From: an uncultured Oscillospiraceae bacterium
GTDB lineage: Bacteria > Bacillota > Clostridia > Oscillospirales > Oscillospiraceae
DNA length: 11,895 nucleotides
NCBI GenBank assembly: GCA_910579595.1
Contig: CAJTVM010000077.1
Location: 1 to 11,895 of the forward strand
Direction: 5' to 3'
The notes beneath the pieces are model-generated. The model saw only the letters and a list, made by a program, of their open reading frames with translations. It was not told the DNA's origin and did not search any database. Positions 1-6,843 of the stretch are shown here, piece after piece (positions within the stretch are counted from its first letter, which is position 1; each line of letters opens with the position of its first letter). Made by a program: the position numbers and the translations under genes.

Positions 1-164
1 CCGCCTCATCCGCCAATGTCAAGCACGGAACAAAAATAAATTGTAAATAAACTGTGAACAATGTCGAATATGAGAAATTGGCTCGATTTCACGGCAAGCG
101 AGTTGATTTTGCGAGGGGATTCTCCATCCAAGTCCCCGGACGGAGAATCCCCTTTGTGTTATGT
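1..164. other. Left-edge non-coding stretch downstream of the recombinase operon
   Basis: No gene is supported here. Bases 31-60 are AT-rich compared with the surrounding sequence. All three plus-strand frames are open from base 1 and stop between about 39 and 48, so the 3' end of a plus-strand gene is possible but no frame stands out. The heptamer CAATGTC occurs at 14-20 and 59-65. Serine-recombinase elements often have their attachment site close to the recombinase genes, so an element end could lie here. I see no sequence shared with the right-hand side that would prove it. Confidence 0.4.
115..152 (+). terminator. Long GC-rich hairpin, possible terminator past the recombinase operon
   Basis: An 11-base perfect inverted repeat has arms GGGGATTCTCC (115-125) and GGAGAATCCCC (142-152). 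Beyond one A/C mismatch the stem continues for 3 pairs, leaving an 8-base loop. A short T-rich run (TTTGTGTT) follows on the plus strand. The minus side lacks a clear T tract. It lies 13 bases past the stop of the last recombinase gene. It may terminate a gene entering from the left, or protect the 3' end of the recombinase mRNA; as an intrinsic terminator of the minus-strand operon it is weak. Confidence 0.5.
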
Positions 165-542
165 TCAATTTGCTCCGCTTGCTTTCATCAGCTTATGCAG
201 TATCTCGGTGGCCGTCTGCGGGACCGTGCCATCGGCACAAACCACTTCGACAAACCGATCTTCCAGCCAGCGCAGATAAGCGTCCGCCTTTACCACGTCC
301 CGTCCCAAGCGGGAGAGGTCCGTTACCAGCAGAAGGTCAACTTCCCCAGCGTCTACCGCATTAGAAACCTCGGCCAGCCCCCGGCGGGAAAAGTCCAGCC
401 CGTTGGCCTGTTCTGCGGTAGTGCCTACGATCTCAAAGTACTGCTTTTCGGCAAATGTCTCCAATGCTGTCTGCTGAATTGCCAGTGCACGGGCGTCAGG
501 GTACGCAACCCTGCAATAAATCCAGGCTCTTTTATGCTCCAT
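165..542 (-). CDS. Stand-alone serine-recombinase (resolvase) domain protein lacking the catalytic serine
   Basis: This is a 125-residue protein with only the N-terminal resolvase fold; it lacks the recombinase DNA-binding domain, zinc ribbon and coiled coil. The start is the ATG at 542, not an in-frame codon at 566, because an AAGGGGATC ribosome binding site sits just upstream of it and the overlap with the previous gene is then only 11 bases. The motif YCRVAYPD (residues 9-16) matches the active-site strand YxRxS, but position 13 is Ala (GCG) where the nucleophilic Ser belongs. Tyr9 and Arg11 are kept, as is the DLSRLGRD motif with both arginines. By the known chemistry of serine recombinases this protein should not cut DNA. 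As last gene of the recombinase operon it may be a non-catalytic subunit, an inhibitor or a directionality factor; that role is inferred. Similar short YCRVA-type proteins occur, to my recollection, in other clostridial elements. Confidence 0.85.
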   Translation of the reverse strand: MEHKRAWIYCRVAYPDARALAIQQTALETFAEKQYFEIVGTTAEQANGLDFSRRGLAEVSNAVDAGEVDLLLVTDLSRLGRDVVKADAYLRWLEDRFVEVVCADGTVPQTATEILHKLMKASGAN

Positions 543-2145
543 TCTGATGATCCCCTTGTAAATCAAGTATCAGCTTTTGCAGTTCATCCCGGTAATTCCA
601 GACGATTTCAAACCGGTTATCAGGAAAAACGAGGACTTCCTTCAAAACCTCTGTGGTAATTTCGCTGGTGATTTCCTTCACATCCAGATACTTTCCGAAT
701 GTGGAAACAAACCCGTTCCGCAAACTGCCATCCGCGTCCATGTTTTCCAGCGCGGCCTCCAATTCCCTGATCCGTGCGGCGGCATCGTCCCGCTGTTTGG
801 CCGCGGAGGCTTTTGCCGCGAGATATTCCGGCTTGCTAATCTCTCCCAGTGCGAAGGATTCATAGAGACCGTTGATCTGCTGGGAAAGCCTCTGGTGTGT
901 CTCACGCAGTCGAGCAAGAGCTTTTCGTTGGGCAGAAGCGTCTTTTTTCTGTTCACGGTGCTGTTCCTCCCACAGCCGGCCCAACTCCACTGCCATTTGC
1001 GCCTGCACATGAAGCCCCTCGGAAATAACATCCAGAATTTCGGTTTCCGTGATTCGCTTCACGCAAGTAAAGGCATCGTTAAAATGGGGTGTAAAGCAGT
1101 AAAAATACATCTGCTTACCCAGCTTGTAACTCATTGCGTGGCCGCAGACGCCGCACCGGATCTTACCGCGCAGCGGCCAATCATGTTTTTTCATCTCGCC
1201 ACGTTCCACATACTTCCGTATGGTGGCCTGGGCACAATCAAATTCTTCCCGCGTTACAATGCCTTCATGGGTGTTCTCCACGGCGATCCAGTCCTCACGG
1301 CTGACCTTGACGGTATGCGTGTGGCCTACCCTGTCCCGTATCCGTTTGCCGAAGATGTTTTTACCAAGGTAGCGTTCGTCCCGGAGAATCTTTACAACTG
1401 CGGTATCGGTCCAGAAGTTGTTTTCCTCAATGCTGGGCCAGTGTGTACGGGAGCAACCCGCCGCCCGCTTATAAAGCATGGGCGTTGGCACAGTTTCCCG
1501 GTTCAGAGTCATAGCAATTTGGTCTGCGCTGTGACCATCCGCCGTCAGTTGAAAAATACGCCGCACTGTCTCCGCCGCCTCTGGATCAATGGCCAGCCGG
1601 GTTTTGTCCTTGGGATCCTTGACGTAGCCGTAAGGGGCAAAAGGCGCGAGGAAGTCCCCCCGCTGGGCACGGAATTTCTTGGCGCTCCGTACCTTCCGGG
1701 ACAGGTCCCGGCTGTAGAGGTCATACAAAAGGGTCTTGAAGGAGGTTTCCAGGCTGTCCACATCGGCGGGCCGGATGCTGTCAAAGCCATCGTTGACGGC
1801 GATAAAGCGTACCCCCAGGAAGGGGAACACGCAGGAAATGTAGTTGCCGACCGTCAGATAATCACGGCCAAAACGGGATAAATCCTTGACAACAATACAC
1901 TGGATTTTCCCGGCCCTGGCCTGGGCGATCATCTCCTGGACGGCGGGGCGCTCAAAGTTTTTGCCGCTCCATCCATCATCACAGAACTCGATCACGCTGG
2001 TGTCCGCCAACTCTGGGGTACGGCTGATAAAAGTGTCCAGCAAATTTCTCTGGTTCGTGACGCTGTTGGATTCGATCTTGCCGCTTTTGCCTAAATCATC
2101 ATCCTCCGAGGACAGACGGATATATTTGGCGGTAATGACGCTCAT
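532..2145 (-). CDS. Large serine recombinase, third of three
   Basis: A 537-residue site-specific recombinase of the large serine family, which cuts both att sites with a serine nucleophile and rejoins them after subunit rotation. Domain order: resolvase catalytic domain about residues 5-150, with YIRLSSED placing the nucleophile at Ser12 and DLSRFGRD at 88-95; recombinase DNA-binding domain about 165-315; zinc ribbon with Cys331, Cys334, Cys350 and Cys361; coiled coil about 385-470; C-terminal tail. Length and order match full, intact members. Its ATG overlaps the previous stop as ATGA, so translation is probably coupled. It is paralogous to, but clearly diverged from, the two recombinases before it, so the three are not recent duplicates. 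Which enzyme recognises which site cannot be read from sequence. Confidence 0.96.
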   Translation of the reverse strand: MSVITAKYIRLSSEDDDLGKSGKIESNSVTNQRNLLDTFISRTPELADTSVIEFCDDGWSGKNFERPAVQEMIAQARAGKIQCIVVKDLSRFGRDYLTVGNYISCVFPFLGVRFIAVNDGFDSIRPADVDSLETSFKTLLYDLYSRDLSRKVRSAKKFRAQRGDFLAPFAPYGYVKDPKDKTRLAIDPEAAETVRRIFQLTADGHSADQIAMTLNRETVPTPMLYKRAAGCSRTHWPSIEENNFWTDTAVVKILRDERYLGKNIFGKRIRDRVGHTHTVKVSREDWIAVENTHEGIVTREEFDCAQATIRKYVERGEMKKHDWPLRGKIRCGVCGHAMSYKLGKQMYFYCFTPHFNDAFTCVKRITETEILDVISEGLHVQAQMAVELGRLWEEQHREQKKDASAQRKALARLRETHQRLSQQINGLYESFALGEISKPEYLAAKASAAKQRDDAAARIRELEAALENMDADGSLRNGFVSTFGKYLDVKEITSEITTEVLKEVLVFPDNRFEIVWNYRDELQKLILDLQGDHQNGA

Positions 2146-3845
2146 GCGGGCACCGCCTCTCCCTCTGCCGCCAGCAGCCGGAGCAGGGCATTGTATTTGT
2201 CCCGGTAGCGCAGGGCGATGGAAACATGATCCGCGCCATCAATCTCCACCCGCTCAATCAGAGCGTGGGCCATAGCCCCCGTCAGCGCGGTTTCTTCCTT
2301 GAATTGACCGCAGGCGGTAAGCCAGGGGTTTTCCGTGGTCTGCTGCCGTTCGTCCCTCTGCCGCTGTTCCAGTTCCTCCAACCGGGTCTGCGCCCGTTCC
2401 ATATCAGAGCGGTACTGCCGTTTCATCTCCGTGTATTCCTGCTCGGTCATCAGCTTGTCGGCGTAATTCTGGTATAAGCTGTCATAGAGCATTTCCGCAC
2501 GCCTGAAAGCCTGTTTCGCGGCGGCGATCTCCCGCTTGGTTTCCGCTTCCCAGCTGATCGCCTTTGCGGATTTACTATACTGGCGCACCAGCTTGTCCAG
2601 ATTTTCAGCCAGGGCGATCTCACGCCGCAAGGTGTCCCAAAGAATTTCAATCAGCTTTGTCTCATGGAAATACTTCTTGGGGCAGGAGGTCAAATCATTG
2701 GAATGGGTCGGGCAGATATAGACGTAGTAGAGATTTTTCCCCTTGTTGGTCACGGATTTATACCGCACCAGAGGCCGCTTGCAGTCCGCGCAGTAAATCA
2801 GGCCCCGGAGGATATTCGGGATCTTCCCCAAGCTGTCATGCCGCCCCAGCCGCTCCTTATAGGCGCTGCTGGCCTCCGCCGCCATCCTCTGAACCGTGCG
2901 GAAGGTTTCTTCATCCACCAGCGGCTCATGAGTGTTGCGAACAATCACCCACTCGGATTCCGGCACTTTATAGTGCTTTCGCCCTTCGGAAAAGCCGGAA
3001 CGCTTGCGCCCTTGAACCATGTGGCCCAGGTAGACCTCATCAGTACAGATTTTCTTGACAGCAGTAATACTCCACACCGTATTGGCGTATCGCTCGGACT
3101 TTGCGTCACCTTTCAGATAGTGATACCGGGCAGGAGAGGGGATTCCCCGTTCATTCAGCTTCCGGGCTATGTTCTGATAGCTTAAACCGGAAAGCCGCCA
3201 CTGAAATATGTCCCATACTACCGGGGCGGTTTCCTCGTCCGGTTCGATCCGGTGGTGGTCGTCCGCGCATTTCTGATAGCCGTATGCCGCCCAGGAGCCG
3301 ATGAACTCCCCGTTCTGCTGCTTGGTTGCCAGGGCCGGAAGAATCTTCCGGGAGATATCCTTGCTGTAAACGGCGTTCATGATATTTTTCAGCGGCACAA
3401 TATAGCCGTCCTGGGTTCGCTCGGCGGTCAGCGTGTCAAAGTTGTCATTGACGGCGATAAAGCGTACATCCAGGAGAGGAAAAATCCGCTCCAGATAGTT
3501 GCCGGTTTCCCGGTAGTTGCGGCCAAACCGGGATAAATCCTTGACCACAATGCAGTCTACCTTGCCGGAGCGGACATCCTCCATCATCCGCTCAAACTCC
3601 GGGCGGTCAAAGTTCGTCCCCGTCCGTCCGTTGTCGCAGTAAAGGTCATAGAGCCGCATATCCGGCTGGCCGTCAATGTAGCTTTGAATCAATTCCCGCT
3701 GGGTGCTGATCGTGTCCGCTCCGGGTTTTCCGCTGTCCTCTACCGATAAGCGGGCATAGCCGCCCACCTGATAAACCCGGCGGGGCTGTTCCGTTTGGAC
3801 AGCTGCCGGCAGAATGGGATTGACCTTGCGTTTCGTCCGCGCCAT
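2142..3845 (-). CDS. Large serine recombinase, second of three
   Basis: A 567-residue large serine recombinase. The frame is open to 3953, but the start is the ATG at 3845: it follows the previous gene's TGA by one base and has a GGGAGG ribosome binding site about 9 bases ahead, while starting at 3953 would need a 107-base overlap. A basic N-terminal extension of about 23 residues precedes the catalytic domain. YARLSVED places the nucleophile at Ser34 and DLSRFGRN lies at 103-110. The recombinase domain is about 185-320, the zinc ribbon uses Cys352, Cys355, Cys378 and Cys388, and a charged coiled coil covers about 430-500. All key residues are present, so the enzyme is probably active. Its stop overlaps the next start by 4 bases. 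Confidence 0.96.
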   Translation of the reverse strand: MARTKRKVNPILPAAVQTEQPRRVYQVGGYARLSVEDSGKPGADTISTQRELIQSYIDGQPDMRLYDLYCDNGRTGTNFDRPEFERMMEDVRSGKVDCIVVKDLSRFGRNYRETGNYLERIFPLLDVRFIAVNDNFDTLTAERTQDGYIVPLKNIMNAVYSKDISRKILPALATKQQNGEFIGSWAAYGYQKCADDHHRIEPDEETAPVVWDIFQWRLSGLSYQNIARKLNERGIPSPARYHYLKGDAKSERYANTVWSITAVKKICTDEVYLGHMVQGRKRSGFSEGRKHYKVPESEWVIVRNTHEPLVDEETFRTVQRMAAEASSAYKERLGRHDSLGKIPNILRGLIYCADCKRPLVRYKSVTNKGKNLYYVYICPTHSNDLTSCPKKYFHETKLIEILWDTLRREIALAENLDKLVRQYSKSAKAISWEAETKREIAAAKQAFRRAEMLYDSLYQNYADKLMTEQEYTEMKRQYRSDMERAQTRLEELEQRQRDERQQTTENPWLTACGQFKEETALTGAMAHALIERVEIDGADHVSIALRYRDKYNALLRLLAAEGEAVPA

Positions 3846-3846
3846 T

Positions 3847-5493
3847 TCAGACCGCCTCCCTTCCGGGAAGGATCCCCTGGGCCTGCCGCAGCAAATCCAT
3901 CTGCCACTGAAATTCATCGTGCCAGCGGTAGACGATCTCCACCCGGCGGTCACGGAACATCAGGATACGCTCAATCAGCGATACAATGATGGTGCGGTCC
4001 AGCGCGTCAATGTTCTGGTGCTTGCGAAACTGTTCCATCCAGCCCCGGCCATCCGAGAAGTTGCCCATTTCCCGGCTCATTTCCTCTTGAATGGCCTCGG
4101 CCTGTTCCTCCGCCTGGTTGCGGCGGCGGGAGTAGGTCTTTTTCAAATCCTGGTATTCGTCCCGGTCGATCACGCCGTCAGCGAGGCTTTCATAGAGGGA
4201 GCGCAAAAGGGCCTGATTGCGGTCGATTTCCTCCCGCTTCTGCTCCAAGCGGCCTTGCAGCTTCCGCATACCTGCCTGCTGAAGCTGGGCCGTGTCGGTC
4301 AGCTCCAGCAAATCAGAAAGGTCGATCACGTCCTGGATGTATTTTTTCAGCGCGTCCAGCACGATTTCATCCAGCGTTTCCACCCGCATGGAGTGGGAGA
4401 AGCAGCGCTTTTCATTCTTGTGCGCGGCACAGACATAGTAAACATACCGCTTTTTGCCATAAGAAACAGTTTTTCGGATCATGGCCCCGCCGCACTCGCC
4501 GCAGCAGACCATGCCAGAGAACAGTTCCACCGCCTTCCCGCTGACGCTGGTGCGGGTGTCCAGGGCAAGCACCTTCTGGACGCTTTCAAAGTCGTATCGG
4601 TCGATGATCGGCTCATGGCAGTTCTCCACTACCGCCCATTCCTCGCGGGGCTTCACCACCAGCCGTTTCACCCGGTAGCTGGGGGTGGTCACGCGCCCCT
4701 GCTCCAATACGCCGGTGTAGACCGGATTTTTCAGAATCCGCAGCACCATCCCGGCGTCCCACACGGACTTTTCCTTCAGCCGGAAGGACGTGGAGTAGCG
4801 CATCCCCTGGGAGCGTTTGTAGTCCATGGGAGTGGGAATACCCGCCTGCGTCAAGCGATCCGCAATGTCAATGGTGCTGATTCCTCCCAGCTTCCACTTG
4901 AACACATCCCGCACCACACCGGCGGCGTATTCATCTACCAGCAGACGGTGACGGTTCTCCGGATCCTTCCGGTAGCCAAAAACAGCAAAAGAGCCAATGA
5001 AATCTCCGCGCTGGCGTTTGATTTCAAGCTGGCTCCGTGTTTTCACCGAGGTATCCCGGCAATATGCCTCGTTGATGAGGTTTTTGAACGGGATGACCAG
5101 CTCGTCAGATTCCGCGTTGCTGTGCAGGCTGTCATAGTTGTCGTTGATTGCGATAAAACGCACACCGAGGAAGGGAAATAACTGTTCCAGATACTCCCCC
5201 ACGCCCAGGTGATCCCTGCCGAAGCGGGACAAATCCTTGACCACGATGCAGTTGATCTTGCCAGCCTTGACCTCGGCCATCAGCTCCTGAAAGGCCGGAC
5301 GGTCAAAATTGGATCCTGTGTAGCCGTCATCCACTTTCATGCCGCACTCCCGCAGCTCCGGGTGGCGCGTCATGTAGTCACGGATCAGATCTTTCTGGTC
5401 CGTGACGCTGTTGCTCTCCTCCTTGTCGCCGTCCTCCCGGGACAGGCGCACATAGCCACAGGTATTCCATACCTGTTCAGCGGAAATGTTCAT
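3847..5493 (-). CDS. Large serine recombinase, first of three and head of the operon
   Basis: A 548-residue large serine recombinase. The ATG at 5493 has an AGGAGAG ribosome binding site 8-9 bases upstream. YVRLSRED gives the nucleophile Ser18; DLSRFGRD is at 87-94. The recombinase domain covers about 165-310, the zinc ribbon has Cys331, Cys334, Cys355 and Cys364, and a glutamate/arginine-rich coiled coil runs about 405-475. In the family, the zinc ribbon and coiled coil decide att-site pairing and direction (integration against excision). It is the first gene after the promoter at 5575-5603 and after a 10-base inverted repeat in the leader, so control of that leader would govern all four recombinase genes. 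Sets of co-encoded large serine recombinases are known, for example CcrA/CcrB of SCCmec; these three are not assigned to those types. Confidence 0.96.
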   Translation of the reverse strand: MNISAEQVWNTCGYVRLSREDGDKEESNSVTDQKDLIRDYMTRHPELRECGMKVDDGYTGSNFDRPAFQELMAEVKAGKINCIVVKDLSRFGRDHLGVGEYLEQLFPFLGVRFIAINDNYDSLHSNAESDELVIPFKNLINEAYCRDTSVKTRSQLEIKRQRGDFIGSFAVFGYRKDPENRHRLLVDEYAAGVVRDVFKWKLGGISTIDIADRLTQAGIPTPMDYKRSQGMRYSTSFRLKEKSVWDAGMVLRILKNPVYTGVLEQGRVTTPSYRVKRLVVKPREEWAVVENCHEPIIDRYDFESVQKVLALDTRTSVSGKAVELFSGMVCCGECGGAMIRKTVSYGKKRYVYYVCAAHKNEKRCFSHSMRVETLDEIVLDALKKYIQDVIDLSDLLELTDTAQLQQAGMRKLQGRLEQKREEIDRNQALLRSLYESLADGVIDRDEYQDLKKTYSRRRNQAEEQAEAIQEEMSREMGNFSDGRGWMEQFRKHQNIDALDRTIIVSLIERILMFRDRRVEIVYRWHDEFQWQMDLLRQAQGILPGREAV

Positions 5494-5508
5494 ATTCTTC
5501 TCTCCTAA

Positions 5509-5542
5509 TTGTTAAAGTTAAATCAGCAAAACACTTTAACAA
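5509..5542. repeat. 10-base inverted repeat in the recombinase leader
   Basis: Perfect arms TTGTTAAAGT (5509-5518) and ACTTTAACAA (5533-5542) are separated by 14 bases and end just before the ribosome binding site of the first recombinase. In RNA this would be an AU-rich stem beside the ribosome site. In DNA it could be a dimeric protein site, either an operator or part of an attachment site. Confidence 0.6.
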
Positions 5543-5614
5543 CCAGGGGAGCGCCGGGCTGTCCTATTGCCGCTATGTTAACATAACTTTTTGGCAATGT
5601 CCAGAGTGTTTTGC
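5526..5614. repeat. 10-base inverted repeat flanking the recombinase promoter
   Basis: Perfect arms GCAAAACACT (5526-5535) and AGTGTTTTGC (5605-5614) lie 69 bases apart on either side of the predicted promoter. The left arm overlaps the other inverted repeat at 5509-5542. The spacing suits paired binding of a protein with DNA looping, or remnants of attachment-site half-sites. The function is inferred only. Confidence 0.5.
5575..5603 (-). promoter_or_regulatory. Predicted promoter of the recombinase operon, with palindrome over the -10
   Basis: On the minus strand, TGGACA (5603-5598, five of six matches to the -35 consensus) is followed by a 17-base spacer and TAACAT (5580-5575, four of six to the -10). 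The -10 lies inside the perfect 12-base palindrome TATGTTAACATA (5574-5585), a plausible operator position. Transcription would start near 5568 and give a leader of about 75 bases. A shorter pair, ATTGCC/GGCAAT (5566-5571 and 5593-5598), also surrounds the palindrome. Confidence 0.6.
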
Positions 5615-5627
5615 AAAAATTTTCTTG

Positions 5628-5894
5628 TCAGCATTTTAAGCGTATGTAGGAGAGCATCCGATCCTCCAAAGTCACGTCTGTGTCGGTGAAGCTGACCTTC
5701 ACCACATATTTCCCGTGGCGGTAGCAGTAGGGGTTGCCGATTTGACGGATGAAGTCCAGAATCCGCTCCCGCTTGGGCAGAGCGGTATTGACCTTCACGT
5801 CCCGAATGTCCCGCAGCATATCCGGGTCTACGGTGCGGAGATCCACATTCTGCATAGCCTCAACTTCCTCCCTGGTATAAGTGTGTTGTTCCAT
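5628..5894 (-). CDS. Small DUF6870-type protein of unknown function
   Basis: An 88-residue soluble protein with no signal peptide or membrane segment. I chose the ATG at 5894 because a GAAGGGAG ribosome binding site precedes it by about 7 bases; the open frame to 5942 runs into the upstream terminator hairpin. An acidic N-terminal half (VDLRTVDPDMLRDIRDVKV) is followed by a short helix, the segment NPYCYRHGKYVVKVSF and a C-terminal TDVTLEDRML. This pattern resembles, from memory, the DUF6870 family common in clostridial mobile elements, for which I know no function. It ends 25 bases before the -35 of the recombinase promoter, with no terminator visible between them, so some read-through into the recombinase genes is possible. 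Confidence 0.8.
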   Translation of the reverse strand: MEQHTYTREEVEAMQNVDLRTVDPDMLRDIRDVKVNTALPKRERILDFIRQIGNPYCYRHGKYVVKVSFTDTDVTLEDRMLSYIRLKC

Positions 5895-5925
5895 ATTTTG
5901 GCTCCCTTCTATTCCAGACCGGAAA

Positions 5926-5965
5926 TGAAATAACCGCCGCAAACCGTTTCAGCAAGCGGCGGTAT
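5926..5965 (-). terminator. Rho-independent terminator after the ParB-like gene pair
   Basis: On the minus strand the arms ACCGCCGC (5963-5956) and GCGGCGGT (5940-5933) form an 8-pair GC-rich stem with a 15-base loop, followed by the T-rich run TATTTCATTT. It lies 14 bases after the stop of the DUF6551-type gene and separates it from the DUF6870-type gene. The loop is long and the T run is interrupted, so termination may be partial. Confidence 0.65.
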
Positions 5966-5976
5966 TATGTAGTGGT

Positions 5977-6843
5977 TCAGCCCTTGAAGCGGTAGGTGAG
6001 CTTCCGGCCCCCGCGCTGCTGGCTGTTGTATTTGTTGAGAATGACCCGGGCGAATCGCAGGGCCGCTTTATTGGTGGAAAAGTCCGATTTTCCCCGCCGG
6101 ATGATTTCCTCCGGGGCCACGGCGGACAGCCGTTTGATGAAAATCTCATCCTCCAGCTCCGTCTCGTAGGTTTTCAAAAACAGCGCCATGCCGGACAGAA
6201 TGGAAGCGTTGAGGGAGGCGGGGGTGCCGCGCCACGTTTTGGCAATCAGCCCCAGCATCCGGGAGAACGACGCTCCGCCCAGCAGGTGATAGGCGCTGAT
6301 CACGGCGCGGGTGGCCTCGATTTCAAACGGCTCCCCGGTGGGCTTGTCCAGCGCCCACACAAAGCCCGCGCCCTCCAGCAGACGTTTGATCTCAATGATC
6401 TCCGCGTCTGCGCCGGACTCCACCAGGGCTTTGGTGGCATGAGCCAGCCGAAGATGGCCTTTGGCCCGATCCAACTTGTAGTACAGCTCCGCCTCCTGCT
6501 CATAAGTCAGGCCATGGTACACCCGACAGAGGGCAGTCACGTCCTTGCCGCCGTTCTTCTTGCGCATGGCGCAGACCCGGTGTTGCCCGTCCACCAGATA
6601 GTAGTGTCCATCCCGGAAGCTGACCACCAGCGGCGTCAACAGGCGCGGATCCCACTCCCGCACCAGCTTGTCTACGTCACGATCCAGAACCGGGCGCTGA
6701 TAGGGCTGGCCGGAATACAAATCGTCGGTAGGGAGCAGCATTTCTTCGCTTTGGGTGTCGGCGTTCATGCCTCTGAGTGTCATTTGCCGCGAATCCTCCC
6801 GGAGCTGGCCGCCGGGGGTGTGCTTTTTCCTGCGATAGCTCAT
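5977..6843 (-). CDS. ParB/Srx-fold protein, DUF6551 type
   Basis: A 288-residue protein with a ParB/sulfiredoxin-like core. The diagnostic motif is VDGQHRVCAMRKKNG (84-98), matching the G-x-HR nucleotide-binding box of the ParB superfamily; a YQRPVLD segment at 48-54 precedes it, as in this family. The C-terminal half (about 130-270) is helical, carries no clear HTH motif, and ends in a basic tail. The ATG overlaps the stop of the ParB-like gene by 4 bases and has an AAGGAAGG ribosome binding site 6 bases upstream, so the two are translationally coupled. Proteins like this occur in clostridial integrative elements and their biochemical role is not established; CTP binding or nuclease activity is possible by fold. 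A partner role with the upstream ParB is inferred. Confidence 0.85.
   Translation of the reverse strand: MSYRRKKHTPGGQLREDSRQMTLRGMNADTQSEEMLLPTDDLYSGQPYQRPVLDRDVDKLVREWDPRLLTPLVVSFRDGHYYLVDGQHRVCAMRKKNGGKDVTALCRVYHGLTYEQEAELYYKLDRAKGHLRLAHATKALVESGADAEIIEIKRLLEGAGFVWALDKPTGEPFEIEATRAVISAYHLLGGASFSRMLGLIAKTWRGTPASLNASILSGMALFLKTYETELEDEIFIKRLSAVAPEEIIRRGKSDFSTNKAALRFARVILNKYNSQQRGGRKLTYRFKG

Noticed and set aside
577..1881. 434-codon plus-strand open frame opposite the third recombinase
   Set aside because: Same reason: a shadow of a well-supported gene, with no recognisable domain.
3846..3953. N-terminal extension of the second recombinase to 3953
   Set aside because: It would overlap the preceding gene by 107 bases and add 36 residues unlike recombinases; the ATG at 3845 has a better ribosome binding site and junction.
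3814..5181. 455-codon plus-strand open frame opposite the first recombinase
   Set aside because: It lies fully antisense to a recombinase with intact motifs, has no family resemblance, and is His/Val-rich as expected for a complementary-strand shadow in GC-rich DNA.
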